A stretch of DNA of 15,674 nt from an uncultured Amylibacter sp. GTDB taxonomy: Bacteria; Pseudomonadota; Alphaproteobacteria; Rhodobacterales; Rhodobacteraceae. Below are positions 7,230-15,084 of the stretch, piece by piece; within the stretch, counting starts at the first letter, position 1, and each line of letters starts with the position of its first letter. The stretch lies in the NCBI GenBank assembly GCA_938001995.1, contig CALLAV010000122.1, positions 1-15,674 on the forward strand. Reading direction: 5' to 3'. The notes beneath the pieces are model-generated. The model searched no databases. It was given only the letters and a program-made list of their open reading frames with translations, and was not told where the DNA came from. Both the position numbers and the translations under genes were made by a program.

Positions 7230-8128
7230 TGGGTTAGAACCAGCGATTTCAGGTTCTCATCAAGCACATGGGTATAAATCTCGGTCGTGGCGACATCTGC
7301 GTGTCCCAGCAGCATTTGGATCACGCGCAAATCCGCGCCGCCCGCCAGCAAATGTGTTGCAAAGGCATGGCGCAGGGTGTGGGGCGTGACCGTTTCAGGG
7401 CTGACCCCTGCCACAACGGCAATCTCTTTCACCAATGTGTAAAACCGAATGCGCGTCAGGTGCCCCAGCTTGCCCCCCGACGGAAACAGAAATCGCGACA
7501 CAGGTTTGCCCTTGGCCACGCCAGCTTCCTCTGCCCCGTCACGCTGTTTCAACCAAGCCGCGATTGCCATTTTGGACGCGGGCGATAGGGGAACCAATCG
7601 TTCTTTATCGCCCTTACCGCGCACCAAAACCATCTCGGGATTGCCGCGCACGGATGCGACGGGCAGGGACACCAGCTCGGTTACACGCATGCCCGTCGCA
7701 TAAAGCACTTGCATCAAACAACTGTTGCGCAGGCGATCCCCTTCGGAACGACCAGTCTGTTGCGCAGCTTCTAACAGCCGTTCGACCTCTGCTTCGCTCA
7801 GGGTTTTTGGCAAATGCCGCTTCTTCTTTGGGCCGCGAATTTGGGTGGCAGGATCAGCGTCGCGCCAGCCTTCTTCAAAGGCAAAGCGAAACAATTGACG
7901 TACCGCAGACAAGCGCCGCGCGCGGGTCGCTTGGGCCATGCCGCGCTCGTCCAGACTGATCAAATACCCCTCGATGTCGCCACGAGTCGCTTTCGCAAAA
8001 TCCGTTTTCTTCTCTGCCAAATACTCATGAAACTCTGCCAGATCAGCGCCGTAAGCCTTGAGGGTGTTTTCCGAAGAATCTTGTTCCGCATACATGGCTT
8101 CAAGAAACGTTTCGATCCAGTTTTGCAT
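7208..8128 (-). CDS. xerD: Site-specific tyrosine recombinase XerD
   Basis: This 306-residue protein works with XerC at the chromosomal dif site to resolve chromosome dimers at division. The N-terminal SAM-like core-binding domain occupies about 1-95 and the catalytic domain the rest. All catalytic residues are visible: Arg148 (ATGMRVTEL), Lys172 (VRGKGDKERLVPL), His250 and Arg253 (HTLRHAFATHLL), His276 (LLGHADVATTEIY) and Tyr285. Length is normal and no sign of a mobile element surrounds it, so this is the housekeeping recombinase and not a phage integrase. XerC is the alternative, but the sequence reads better as XerD. Its ATG overlaps the stop of the upstream gene by one base (TGATG), so its translation is coupled to that gene. 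It overlaps the phosphoesterase gene by 22 nt at the 3' end. Confidence 0.92.
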   Translation of the reverse strand: MQNWIETFLEAMYAEQDSSENTLKAYGADLAEFHEYLAEKKTDFAKATRGDIEGYLISLDERGMAQATRARRLSAVRQLFRFAFEEGWRDADPATQIRGPKKKRHLPKTLSEAEVERLLEAAQQTGRSEGDRLRNSCLMQVLYATGMRVTELVSLPVASVRGNPEMVLVRGKGDKERLVPLSPASKMAIAAWLKQRDGAEEAGVAKGKPVSRFLFPSGGKLGHLTRIRFYTLVKEIAVVAGVSPETVTPHTLRHAFATHLLAGGADLRVIQMLLGHADVATTEIYTHVLDENLKSLVLTHHPLAED

Positions 8129-9627
8129 CAGACGGGGCCTGCCAGATACAGCATCACCTGGATCGCAATGCGCCGAGCCTCTTCCTCTAAACCCGCAATC
8201 CGTAGGGCCGCAATCGTGGTTTCTACGGCGGCTGGGTCACGATGACGAGAGCGCACAAGGTTGGTCATGGATTTCAAAATCGCTTCGCCCATACGGCCTT
8301 GGCGGGCGTCTACGATCAGGGAATTGGATGAGGTCGTGCCCTCAAAGGCGGCGCGGATGGCGGCTTCCATGTCCGAATTGGCCGATTGTGGCGTTTCGCC
8401 AAGCGCGATGGCTTGCATAAACGCATCCGTGGCGGTTTGAGGCGCGAACTCTGTGACCAGCTCCGCCGCATCTGTGTGCAACAACTGCAATCGAAACCGC
8501 ACACGATCACCAGATGGGGTCAGTGGCATGCCGTCCAAATCTTCCGCTGCAATATCCGCGAGTATAAAGCTCAGGCCAACTTTGTTCAGGTCGCGGTAGG
8601 CCACGCGCAGGGTTTCGGATATCTGTTCAGACTGTCCGTCTTCAATCGCGCGGAGCAGTTTTTGCACCGCTGAAACACGGACCCAAACGCCGCCAGATGC
8701 AGAAGGCTTTCCATCTTGATAGAGCGCGATAAGCCGCTGTGGCGGCAGAGCCTGCGAACGCACCAGCCGTTCTGTGGCAATCACTTGGTTCCGCCAGCCC
8801 GTTTCGCGCTGCAAATCCTGATGCAAAAACGCAAGCGGCAGTGCCTGACCACTGCGCGGCATGGCCAGCGCCTCGCGCATGATAAAATCAAGCGCGGTAA
8901 GCGGAACAGGGGCAGGGGGCGGATTGGCTTCGTCAAACAGTTCAGGGTCAAGGAATAGGGTTAAAAGGTCCGCGTCCAATTCGGGAATTTGGCGCAAGGA
9001 CTTTGCGGTCGTTAAGGTCAGGGCCGCAGCAGTCCAATCGTTTTCACGAGCCAGACAAAACACACGTTCCTTCAGGCTTGGCGCGAGGGACGGGTTTCGC
9101 AACATATCCGCACAGGCGGTTTGTGCACGTCCTGTCAGCAGCCCGACATCAAACGCTTGATGAAATAGATCGGGTGTGGATGGCCCTGCCTGGTTTAACA
9201 AAGCCTCTGCCTGATCGAGCGCACCTGCGTTCAGCAAATGTGCCACCCGCGCTGACAAAATCTCACCAGGTTGACCCGCACGCGTTGGCGCGTCTATTTC
9301 ACTGAGCGCAATGCGCTGCCATAGGGCGGTGATTTCGGGCAGTGTAAAATCAAAATAGGGTTCGACCAGTCGCGCAATCACGGCCGGATCTGAATTTCCC
9401 CAAAAGTTTTGTGGAATGCCTGTCTGTTCGGACGTCAAGATCCCCACCGCGTCGGGTTGGGATGTAGACAAGGGCGTCGTCTGGATTGCTTCGGTCGTGA
9501 TGCCGCCACGCGACTTGGTCGATGTGGTCAAATCGCTTTGTTGAATGGCACCAGAAGTTTGACCCAATCCCGCAATGGGCAGGGCGGCCAACAGCAAAAA
9601 TGCAGGGGTGAAAAGTTTATGACCCAT
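8128..9627 (-). CDS. Exported helical-repeat protein of unknown function
   Basis: I do not recognise a named family. The 499-residue product begins with a signal peptide (MGHKLFTPAFLLLAALPIAG). A Thr/Ser/Gln-rich, probably disordered segment follows to about residue 70, then mostly alpha-helical sequence with repeated Ala/Leu patterns (such as LNAGALDQAEALLNQAG and AALRIAGLEEEARRIA). This looks like a TPR-like or other alpha-solenoid scaffold in the periplasm. No catalytic motif is visible and only a few cysteines occur. The upstream TTG at 9630 is open, but ATG 9627 is preferred. It overlaps the end of the small membrane protein gene by 11 nt and the xerD start by 1 nt, so all three are one operon. 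Whether it has any link to XerD's work is unknown. Confidence 0.75.
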   Translation of the reverse strand: MGHKLFTPAFLLLAALPIAGLGQTSGAIQQSDLTTSTKSRGGITTEAIQTTPLSTSQPDAVGILTSEQTGIPQNFWGNSDPAVIARLVEPYFDFTLPEITALWQRIALSEIDAPTRAGQPGEILSARVAHLLNAGALDQAEALLNQAGPSTPDLFHQAFDVGLLTGRAQTACADMLRNPSLAPSLKERVFCLARENDWTAAALTLTTAKSLRQIPELDADLLTLFLDPELFDEANPPPAPVPLTALDFIMREALAMPRSGQALPLAFLHQDLQRETGWRNQVIATERLVRSQALPPQRLIALYQDGKPSASGGVWVRVSAVQKLLRAIEDGQSEQISETLRVAYRDLNKVGLSFILADIAAEDLDGMPLTPSGDRVRFRLQLLHTDAAELVTEFAPQTATDAFMQAIALGETPQSANSDMEAAIRAAFEGTTSSNSLIVDARQGRMGEAILKSMTNLVRSRHRDPAAVETTIAALRIAGLEEEARRIAIQVMLYLAGPV

Positions 9628-9751
9628 CAAGCGTAACAGGGACTGTCACCTCGGTTTGGGGGGCAGAGAGGTCACCCACGTAAGAATATCCCAACAATCC
9701 CAAAAAACCGAGACACACCAAAATAAGCAAAAACTTGATCAACTTGCCCAT
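9617..9751 (-). CDS. Small single-pass membrane protein (44 residues)
   Basis: The peptide begins MGKLIKFLLILVCLGFLGLL: two lysines, one long hydrophobic segment (about residues 7-24), then a short polar tail (YVGDLSAPQTEVTVPVT) predicted to face the periplasm. AAAGGCG lies 7 nt before the ATG, a good ribosome site. The same frame is open back to 9880, but that extension lacks a comparable start. As first gene of the operon, with an 11-nt overlap into the next gene, it is likely real. It may be a membrane anchor or partner for the exported solenoid protein; function is unknown. Confidence 0.68.
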   Translation of the reverse strand: MGKLIKFLLILVCLGFLGLLGYSYVGDLSAPQTEVTVPVTLDGS

Positions 9752-9935
9752 TAATATTCGCCTTTGAAGCCTGTTATTGTCGTTACCCCGCCAAACCGTG
9801 TTCCAAAGAAAACGAGCCAAAGGGGTTGTGTGAACGTTAGACAATGTTATCACCCAAAATGGAATTTGATAATGGGGCATCGGCAGGAAGTTGCGTATTT
9901 TCTGCCCAGTGGACCCAAAATGAAACGGGGGCGCC

Positions 9936-10490
9936 GTGCGCTATCAGTTGACCAAGACAATCGCTGTGATTGGCCTGATGGGCGCGGGAAAAACCGCCGT
10001 TGGCACGTTGGTTGCGCAAAAGCTGGGCACGGCGTTTCTCGATTCTGATCACGAGATTGAAAAGGCCGCCAATATGAGCGTGGCTGAGATTTTCACCCGT
10101 GACGGCGAAGGGTTTTTCCGCGCCAAAGAAAGCCAGGTGTTGGAGCGTTTGTTGAAAAGCGATCCTTGCATTTTGTCCACGGGTGGCGGGGCCTATATGT
10201 CGGATGTGAACCGCGCGTTGATTTCGCGTCATGGTGTGGCGCTGTGGTTGAAAGCGGATCTTGATCTGCTGTGGTCGCGGGTGCGGCACAAAAATACGCG
10301 GCCTTTGTTGCGCACGGAAAATCCCTATCAAACGCTGTCTGACCTTTATGAGAAGCGCAATCCAATCTATGCCCAAGCAGAGATTGCAGTGGAATCCGAA
10401 CAAGGTCTAAGCCTTGAAGCAATGGCCAACAAAGTGGTCGAAACTTTGGTAAATGCGCCCAACAGCGGCGTTACAGTAAAGGCAAGATAA
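9936..10490 (+). CDS. aroK: Shikimate kinase
   Basis: Cytoplasmic enzyme that phosphorylates shikimate with ATP, the fifth step of the chorismate pathway to aromatic amino acids and folate. The 184 residues contain Walker A GLMGAGKT (13-20), the Asp pair of FLDSDHEIE (36, 38), the shikimate-binding Arg62 in GFFRAKE, STGGGA (81-86), the lid Arg122 in TRPLL and Arg141 in EKRNPIY. The start is GTG 9936, behind a G-rich stretch (GGGGGC) that is a modest ribosome site; no in-frame ATG gives a better option. The stop and the aroB start share one base (TAATG). The 184 nt upstream, shared with the divergent small membrane protein gene, shows no clear promoter to me; a weak TTGTGT-16-TATCAC lies around 9826-9853. 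Confidence 0.95.
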   Translation: MRYQLTKTIAVIGLMGAGKTAVGTLVAQKLGTAFLDSDHEIEKAANMSVAEIFTRDGEGFFRAKESQVLERLLKSDPCILSTGGGAYMSDVNRALISRHGVALWLKADLDLLWSRVRHKNTRPLLRTENPYQTLSDLYEKRNPIYAQAEIAVESEQGLSLEAMANKVVETLVNAPNSGVTVKAR

Positions 10491-11602
10491 TGCGCGAACA
10501 GGTTCATGTGGATTTGGGCACTCGGTCCTACGACATTGAAATCGGAACTGATTTGCTGTCGAAAAGTGGGGCGTTTGTAGCGCCGTTTTTGCAGCGCAAG
10601 AAGGTCGCAATCATCACGGATGACACCGTGGCAGGGCTGCATTTGCAAACACTGTTGGACGGTTTGGCGACCGAGGGGATAGAGGCCGTGACACTGACCT
10701 TGCCCGCGGGTGAGGCGACGAAGTCTTGGGAGAACATCCAGAAATCCGTCGAATGGCTGCTGGCCGAAAAAATCGAACGCGATGATATCCTGATTGCTTT
10801 TGGCGGTGGTGTGATTGGTGATCTGGCAGGTTTTGCCGCCGCGATCCTGCGCCGTGGCATTCGGTTCGTGCAAATTCCGACGTCTTTATTGGCACAGGTG
10901 GACAGTTCGGTTGGGGGCAAGACGGGGATCAACTCGCCCCACGGCAAAAACCTTGTAGGTGCGTTTTATCAACCGCAATTGGTGCTGGCGGATGTGTCTG
11001 TTCTGGGCACGCTCACGGCGCGCGATTATCTGGCGGGCTATGGCGAGGTGGCGAAATACGGGTTGCTTGGGGATGTGACGTTCTGGGAGTGGTTGGAACA
11101 AAACGCCGCTGCTGCCGCCCAAGGCGATGTGGAAAAGCGGATTTATGCGGTGAAACGATCCTGCGAGATGAAAGCCGAAATTGTCGCGCGCGATGAACAG
11201 GAACGCGGCGATCGTGCTTTGTTGAACCTTGGTCACACCTTTGGCCATGCTTTGGAAGCGGCCACAGGCTATTCGGATCGATTGTTGCACGGTGAAGGTG
11301 TGTCCATCGGCTGTTCGTTGGCGTTTGAAGTGTCCCAGCGGTTGGGGTTCTGTTCACAAGAAGCACCAAGCCGTGTGCGCGATCACTTCAAGGCCATGGG
11401 GATGAAATGCGACCTGTCGGAAATTCCGGGCGATTTGCCTGACGCAGACGGGCTGATTGCGCTGATGGGGCAGGATAAAAAGGTCCGCGCGGGGGTGATT
11501 GGGTTCATCATGGCGCATGGGTTGGGCGAGGCGTTTGTGACGCGGGATGTTGATCTGGATGTGGTGAAATCAGTTCTGACGGATGCGCTCGCGGCACGCT
11601 GA
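10490..11602 (+). CDS. aroB: 3-dehydroquinate synthase
   Basis: NAD- and metal-dependent enzyme converting DAHP to 3-dehydroquinate, step two of the shikimate pathway. The protein has 370 residues, normal length. The NAD-binding motif is FGGGVIGD (104-111). PTSLLAQVDSSVGGKTGIN (130-148) is the family signature, and HGKNLVGAFYQP follows. The predicted metal ligands are Glu186 (GYGEVAKYG), His249 (LNLGHTFGHALE) and His267 (LLHGEG). It begins on the last base of the aroK stop, so the two enzymes are coupled, a common proteobacterial arrangement. The aroK-aroB transcript ends against the convergent EamA gene, with only 32 nt between stops. Confidence 0.96.
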   Translation: MREQVHVDLGTRSYDIEIGTDLLSKSGAFVAPFLQRKKVAIITDDTVAGLHLQTLLDGLATEGIEAVTLTLPAGEATKSWENIQKSVEWLLAEKIERDDILIAFGGGVIGDLAGFAAAILRRGIRFVQIPTSLLAQVDSSVGGKTGINSPHGKNLVGAFYQPQLVLADVSVLGTLTARDYLAGYGEVAKYGLLGDVTFWEWLEQNAAAAAQGDVEKRIYAVKRSCEMKAEIVARDEQERGDRALLNLGHTFGHALEAATGYSDRLLHGEGVSIGCSLAFEVSQRLGFCSQEAPSRVRDHFKAMGMKCDLSEIPGDLPDADGLIALMGQDKKVRAGVIGFIMAHGLGEAFVTRDVDLDVVKSVLTDALAAR

Positions 11603-11634
11603 GCGCTTTGGATATTTAAGAAACAAAAAGAGCG
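11603..11634. other. A/T-rich gap between convergent aroB and EamA genes
   Basis: The stretch GGATATTTAAGAAACAAAAA (11609-11629 region) is flanked by short complementary CGCT (11604-11607) and AGCG (11631-11634) arms with a 23-nt loop. It is too weak for a standard intrinsic terminator, although the minus strand has a T5 run. It may mark transcript ends in another way. Confidence 0.3.
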
Positions 11635-12528
11635 TTAGGGTTTGGCTGTTTTGCGAAGCAATGCGCCTGAGGCGAGGGCAACACCGACCGCCACGATACC
11701 TATGCCGATCCATTTTGCTGTGGTGATCGGCTCATCCAGAAAGATCCATCCGCCAATCGCGCCCACAGTTGGGACCAAAGCCGCGGCGGCGGCGGCGATG
11801 GCGGAACCAAGAGCGCGGATGGCGTACAGATAAGTGAAATTAGCGACAAAGCCAGCCATAAACCCTTGAAACAATTGTACGGTTAGGATTGGTGCGGACA
11901 GCGATGTGAGCGTTGTGCCAAATACAAGCAGGCAGATCGCAAAGGCGATGGCGGACCAACCAAGCAACAGGATTGCGCCGTCTACGGGATCAAGTGCGGC
12001 CCAATTAAAGCGCACTGTGTATGTGGCCCAACAGCAGGATGCGGTCAGGAATAGCAAATGACCACGCCACGCACCACTTTGAGCGTTGGAAATCGCCTCA
12101 TATCCACCAACGGCCAGCGCGCCGATCAAAACAAGCGCAATGCCCAGGAACTGAAGCGCGCGGTAGCTAGAGCCAAAAAAGCAGATTGTGATGATGGCAA
12201 CAAACACGGGCAGCATGGAAGGTGTAAATAGGCCTCCGTCAACGGCTGGGGCGAAGCGAAAACCGCTGGCCAACAGGATGGTGAACAACGTACCGCCGAG
12301 ACCCCCAATAATGGCCACATCAATCCAGCTTGCGCCCTTGGGCTTTAGCCCGCGTTTCAGGATGAACGGCAACATGGCGACAGCGGCAGGAAAGGAGCGT
12401 AGGAACCCTACATCAAACGCGCCGAGATTCTGGGTCATCGCCGCACGAGTGGACACCAAATAGGACCCCCATATCAGAATGGTGAGCACCAAAGCCCCCC
12501 ATGCCAACAGCGATTGGCGCAAAGTCAT
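11635..12528 (-). CDS. EamA/DMT-superfamily transporter
   Basis: A 297-residue inner-membrane protein with about ten hydrophobic segments arranged as two EamA repeats. The N-terminal repeat starts LLAWGALVLTILIWGSYLVS. The second ends in LGSAIAAAAAALVPTVGAIGGWIFLDEPIT, the usual EamA ending with its conserved Glu-Pro. Members are mostly exporters of amino acids, nucleosides or other small metabolites; the substrate cannot be read from the sequence. The start ATG 12528 overlaps the radical SAM stop (ATGA, 4 nt), so the longer frame from 12570 is rejected and the two genes are coupled. A role in moving a product or precursor of the radical SAM enzyme is inference. Confidence 0.88.
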   Translation of the reverse strand: MTLRQSLLAWGALVLTILIWGSYLVSTRAAMTQNLGAFDVGFLRSFPAAVAMLPFILKRGLKPKGASWIDVAIIGGLGGTLFTILLASGFRFAPAVDGGLFTPSMLPVFVAIITICFFGSSYRALQFLGIALVLIGALAVGGYEAISNAQSGAWRGHLLFLTASCCWATYTVRFNWAALDPVDGAILLLGWSAIAFAICLLVFGTTLTSLSAPILTVQLFQGFMAGFVANFTYLYAIRALGSAIAAAAAALVPTVGAIGGWIFLDEPITTAKWIGIGIVAVGVALASGALLRKTAKP

Positions 12529-13487
12529 GCGGAGCAGGACGCGCCACCCAGAACGCAGAATTTCGCGCAATGGTGATGGTTCAGTTTGACAGGCTTTTCC
12601 GCCTCTTCCAGCGTTTGACCAAGATCAAACTGCGGATCGTAAGGCAACAGTGTACAGGCCAAAACCGACAGGTGATCCGCGCCCTTGTGTTTCACCACCA
12701 TGCGCGACGACGCACACATTACATCATTGGGGGATTTGTTGAGGATACCCCAGCAAGCCGTTGTAATCTCTGGAACTTCGACGGTTTCATCCATTTCTGG
12801 AAACAGCAAAGTCTGGGAAGGGTTGTGGGCGTCAATCTGAAACCCATGTTCGGCATAAAACGCGGCATATCCTGCGCGGCTTTGCGCGTCTGTGTCGCCC
12901 CAAACGGTGCGCCCCGCCACATGCATGGTAAAGCCGTTGTCTTGCAGCCAGCGCATGCCCTTGAGCGCCACCGCATAGCTGCCTTTGCCACGTTCTTGGT
13001 CGTGCAGCTCTGCAGAATAGTGATCGATGGAAATGCGCAACGTCAACTTGTCGGGATACTGTGCATTAAGCGCGAGCAAACCCGCCTTCATGCTCTTGCG
13101 CATCATTGGAAGCATGGCGTTTGTCAGGATCAAAACGTCATAGCCCCGTTTCAGACAAACCCGTGTAATATCAATCATATCGGCGTTCATAAACGGCTCG
13201 CCGCCTGTAAAGGCGATTTCTGTTGTGGGCCAGTTGCGCTCGACGATCTGATCCAGATAGGTTTCAACCTCGGACGTGGTGATATAGACCAGACGGTCGT
13301 TCTTGGGTGAGCTTTCGATGTAGCAGTTCAGGCATTCAATATTACACAACGTGCCCGTGTTAAACCAAAGCGTCGTCGCCCCCTTGAGCGCCACGCGCGC
13401 ACGAGGTTCGCCTTTGGCCGTTACGTCGGGGTCTTGGAATTTTTCGGCTGGCAAGGGGTCTGGAAGGGTGAATCGTTGGTCGTTCAT
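12525..13487 (-). CDS. Radical SAM protein with extra C-terminal cysteines
   Basis: A 320-residue radical SAM enzyme. The [4Fe-4S]/SAM motif is CNIECLNC (Cys48, 52, 55; CxxxCxxC), with the SAM-binding FTGGEPF at 93-99 and RISIDHY near 151. Six further cysteines lie towards the C-terminus (245, 258, 278, 307, 311, 318), the last three in HHHCAKFCVLGGASC. This suggests a SPASM- or twitch-like auxiliary cluster, as in peptide-modifying and some small-molecule enzymes. No precursor peptide gene is seen beside it, so a small-molecule substrate seems as likely. I cannot assign a named subfamily. It is the first gene of a pair with the EamA transporter (ATGA overlap), and divergent from zwf across 142 nt holding a dyad. 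Confidence 0.85.
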   Translation of the reverse strand: MNDQRFTLPDPLPAEKFQDPDVTAKGEPRARVALKGATTLWFNTGTLCNIECLNCYIESSPKNDRLVYITTSEVETYLDQIVERNWPTTEIAFTGGEPFMNADMIDITRVCLKRGYDVLILTNAMLPMMRKSMKAGLLALNAQYPDKLTLRISIDHYSAELHDQERGKGSYAVALKGMRWLQDNGFTMHVAGRTVWGDTDAQSRAGYAAFYAEHGFQIDAHNPSQTLLFPEMDETVEVPEITTACWGILNKSPNDVMCASSRMVVKHKGADHLSVLACTLLPYDPQFDLGQTLEEAEKPVKLNHHHCAKFCVLGGASCSA

Positions 13488-13513
13488 CGTCGGGCCTGTG
13501 TTTAGTCTGCCAT

Positions 13514-13542
13514 TCGCTAACCCGTTGCAGGTTACATATCAA
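13514..13542 (-). promoter_or_regulatory. Candidate promoter with embedded dyad, radical SAM-EamA operon
   Basis: On the minus strand TTGATA (13542-13537), a 17-nt spacer and a poor TAGCGA (13519-13514) lie upstream of the radical SAM gene. A perfect dyad TAACC-N7-GGTTA (13518-13534) fills the spacer, as a repressor operator would. The hexamer GCTAAC of the dyad's left side (13516-13521) recurs at 13600-13605 before zwf. Weak on its own. Confidence 0.3.
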
Positions 13543-13629
13543 AGGAAAGGTTGTAAAACGCACGGAGTTGTGACTATCTGCGCACAGCAAAATGATATCG
13601 CTAACGTAAACAGTATCAGGGGCTTACAC

Positions 13630-15084
13630 ATGGCGGCAACCACAATACCAGTCGATCCATTTGATTTGGTCATCATCGGCGGCACAGGGGATCTGGCGCG
13701 GCGCAAAATTCTGCCTGGGTTGTTCAGGCGCATGTGCGCGGGGCAAATGCCCGAAGGGGCGCGGGTCATTGGCGCATCGCGCAGCGACATGGATCGTGCA
13801 GGCTTTCAGGCTTTTGTGCGAACGGCGCTTGAAGAGTTCGCAGGCGAAACCCAGTGCGATGATGGCGCGGTGGATCGTTTTCTCGATATGCTGGACTATG
13901 AAACGCTGGATGTGTTTGCAGATGCAGGGTGGAAACGGCTTAAGAAAAAGCTGCGTGCTGACGTGATCCGCGCGGTCTATTTCTCGGTAGGGCCAAGCCT
14001 GTTTGGCGAGATTGCACGAAAGCTGTCAGACCATAAAGTCACCGATGAACACAGTCGTATCGTGGTGGAAAAACCCTTTGGCCATGATCTGGAAACGGCG
14101 CAGGCTCTGAACGCAGAGCTGCGGGCATGTTTTGATGAACACCAGATTTACCGAATTGACCATTATCTGGGCAAAGAAACCGTGCAAAACCTGATGGCTG
14201 TGCGTTTTGGCAATGCGCTGTTTGAACCTTTGTGGAACGCGCAGCATGTAGATCATGTGCAGATCACCGTGGGCGAAACTGTCAGCGTGGACGGGCGCGG
14301 CGCGTATTATGATAAGTCGGGTGCGATGCGGGATATGGTGCAAAACCACATCATGCAGCTTTTGTGCCTGACCGCGATGGAACCGCCCAGCAAATATGGT
14401 GCGGATGCGGTGCGTGACGAAAAGCTAAAGGTGATCCGTGCGCTGGAACCCGTTCCCTTAACCGATGTGGTGCGCGGCCAATACAGCGCAGGCGGTGATG
14501 TGGACAGTTACGTTGCCCATTCGCAAAACCCGAAATCCACCACCGAAAGCTATATCGCGATGAAGGTGAAGGTGGCCAATTGGCGATGGGCGGGAACGCC
14601 GTTCTATATCCGCACGGGGAAACGTCTGCGTGCGCGTATGTCCGAGATTGCCGTGGTGTTCAAAGACCCGCCTCATTCCATTTTTGAAGGCGAGTTCAAC
14701 CGCAAGGGCAATGTGTTGATCATTCGTCTACAACCGGATGAAGGCATTACACTGCGCGTCACGATCAAGGAACCCGGACCGGGTGGGATGCGCCTGACCG
14801 AAGTGCCGTTGGACATGACATTCGCAGAAGCGTTGGGCGATCAAGTGGCCTTTATGCCTGATGCTTATGAGCGCTTGATCATGGATGTAATCCGCGGTGA
14901 TCAAACCTTGTTCATGCGCGGAGACGAGGTCGAGGCCGCTTGGGCCTGGGTGGATCCGATTGTAAAAGCATGGAGCGACGCGCGCGACAAACCAGAACCT
15001 TATGATGCAAGTGGATCAGGTCCTGAGGACAGCCTTATGCTGTTGCACCGCGATGGACGGCGCTGGCGCGAGATTAAGGCATGA
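13630..15084 (+). CDS. zwf: Glucose-6-phosphate 1-dehydrogenase
   Basis: Oxidises glucose-6-phosphate to 6-phosphogluconolactone with NADP+ or NAD+, the entry to the oxidative pentose phosphate and Entner-Doudoroff routes. The nucleotide-binding motif is IIGGTGDLARRK (15-26), the substrate motif VEKPFGHDLE, and the signature RIDHYLGKETVQN carries His178. A second conserved His240 lies in VQNHIMQLL. These positions match the numbering known for the Leuconostoc enzyme (His178, His240). At 484 residues the length is normal. ATG 13630 is chosen because AGGGG lies 7 nt upstream and similarity begins there; the frame is open back to 13351, but only over the divergent radical SAM gene. The stop overlaps the pgl start (ATGA). 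Confidence 0.96.
   Translation: MAATTIPVDPFDLVIIGGTGDLARRKILPGLFRRMCAGQMPEGARVIGASRSDMDRAGFQAFVRTALEEFAGETQCDDGAVDRFLDMLDYETLDVFADAGWKRLKKKLRADVIRAVYFSVGPSLFGEIARKLSDHKVTDEHSRIVVEKPFGHDLETAQALNAELRACFDEHQIYRIDHYLGKETVQNLMAVRFGNALFEPLWNAQHVDHVQITVGETVSVDGRGAYYDKSGAMRDMVQNHIMQLLCLTAMEPPSKYGADAVRDEKLKVIRALEPVPLTDVVRGQYSAGGDVDSYVAHSQNPKSTTESYIAMKVKVANWRWAGTPFYIRTGKRLRARMSEIAVVFKDPPHSIFEGEFNRKGNVLIIRLQPDEGITLRVTIKEPGPGGMRLTEVPLDMTFAEALGDQVAFMPDAYERLIMDVIRGDQTLFMRGDEVEAAWAWVDPIVKAWSDARDKPEPYDASGSGPEDSLMLLHRDGRRWREIKA

Noticed and set aside
7208..8128. Phage or element integrase instead of XerD
   Set aside because: There is no tRNA, att-like direct repeat, excisionase or phage gene nearby, and length and motifs match the housekeeping recombinase.
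12501..13310. 269-residue open frame on + strand opposite the radical SAM gene
   Set aside because: It is antisense to a gene with clear family motifs; its composition (Cys/His/Arg-rich, no domain) is typical of a shadow frame.
13351..13629. In-frame upstream extension of zwf (93 more residues)
   Set aside because: It lies over the divergent radical SAM gene and its promoter region, shows no similarity to G6PD N-termini, and a good ribosome site precedes ATG 13630.
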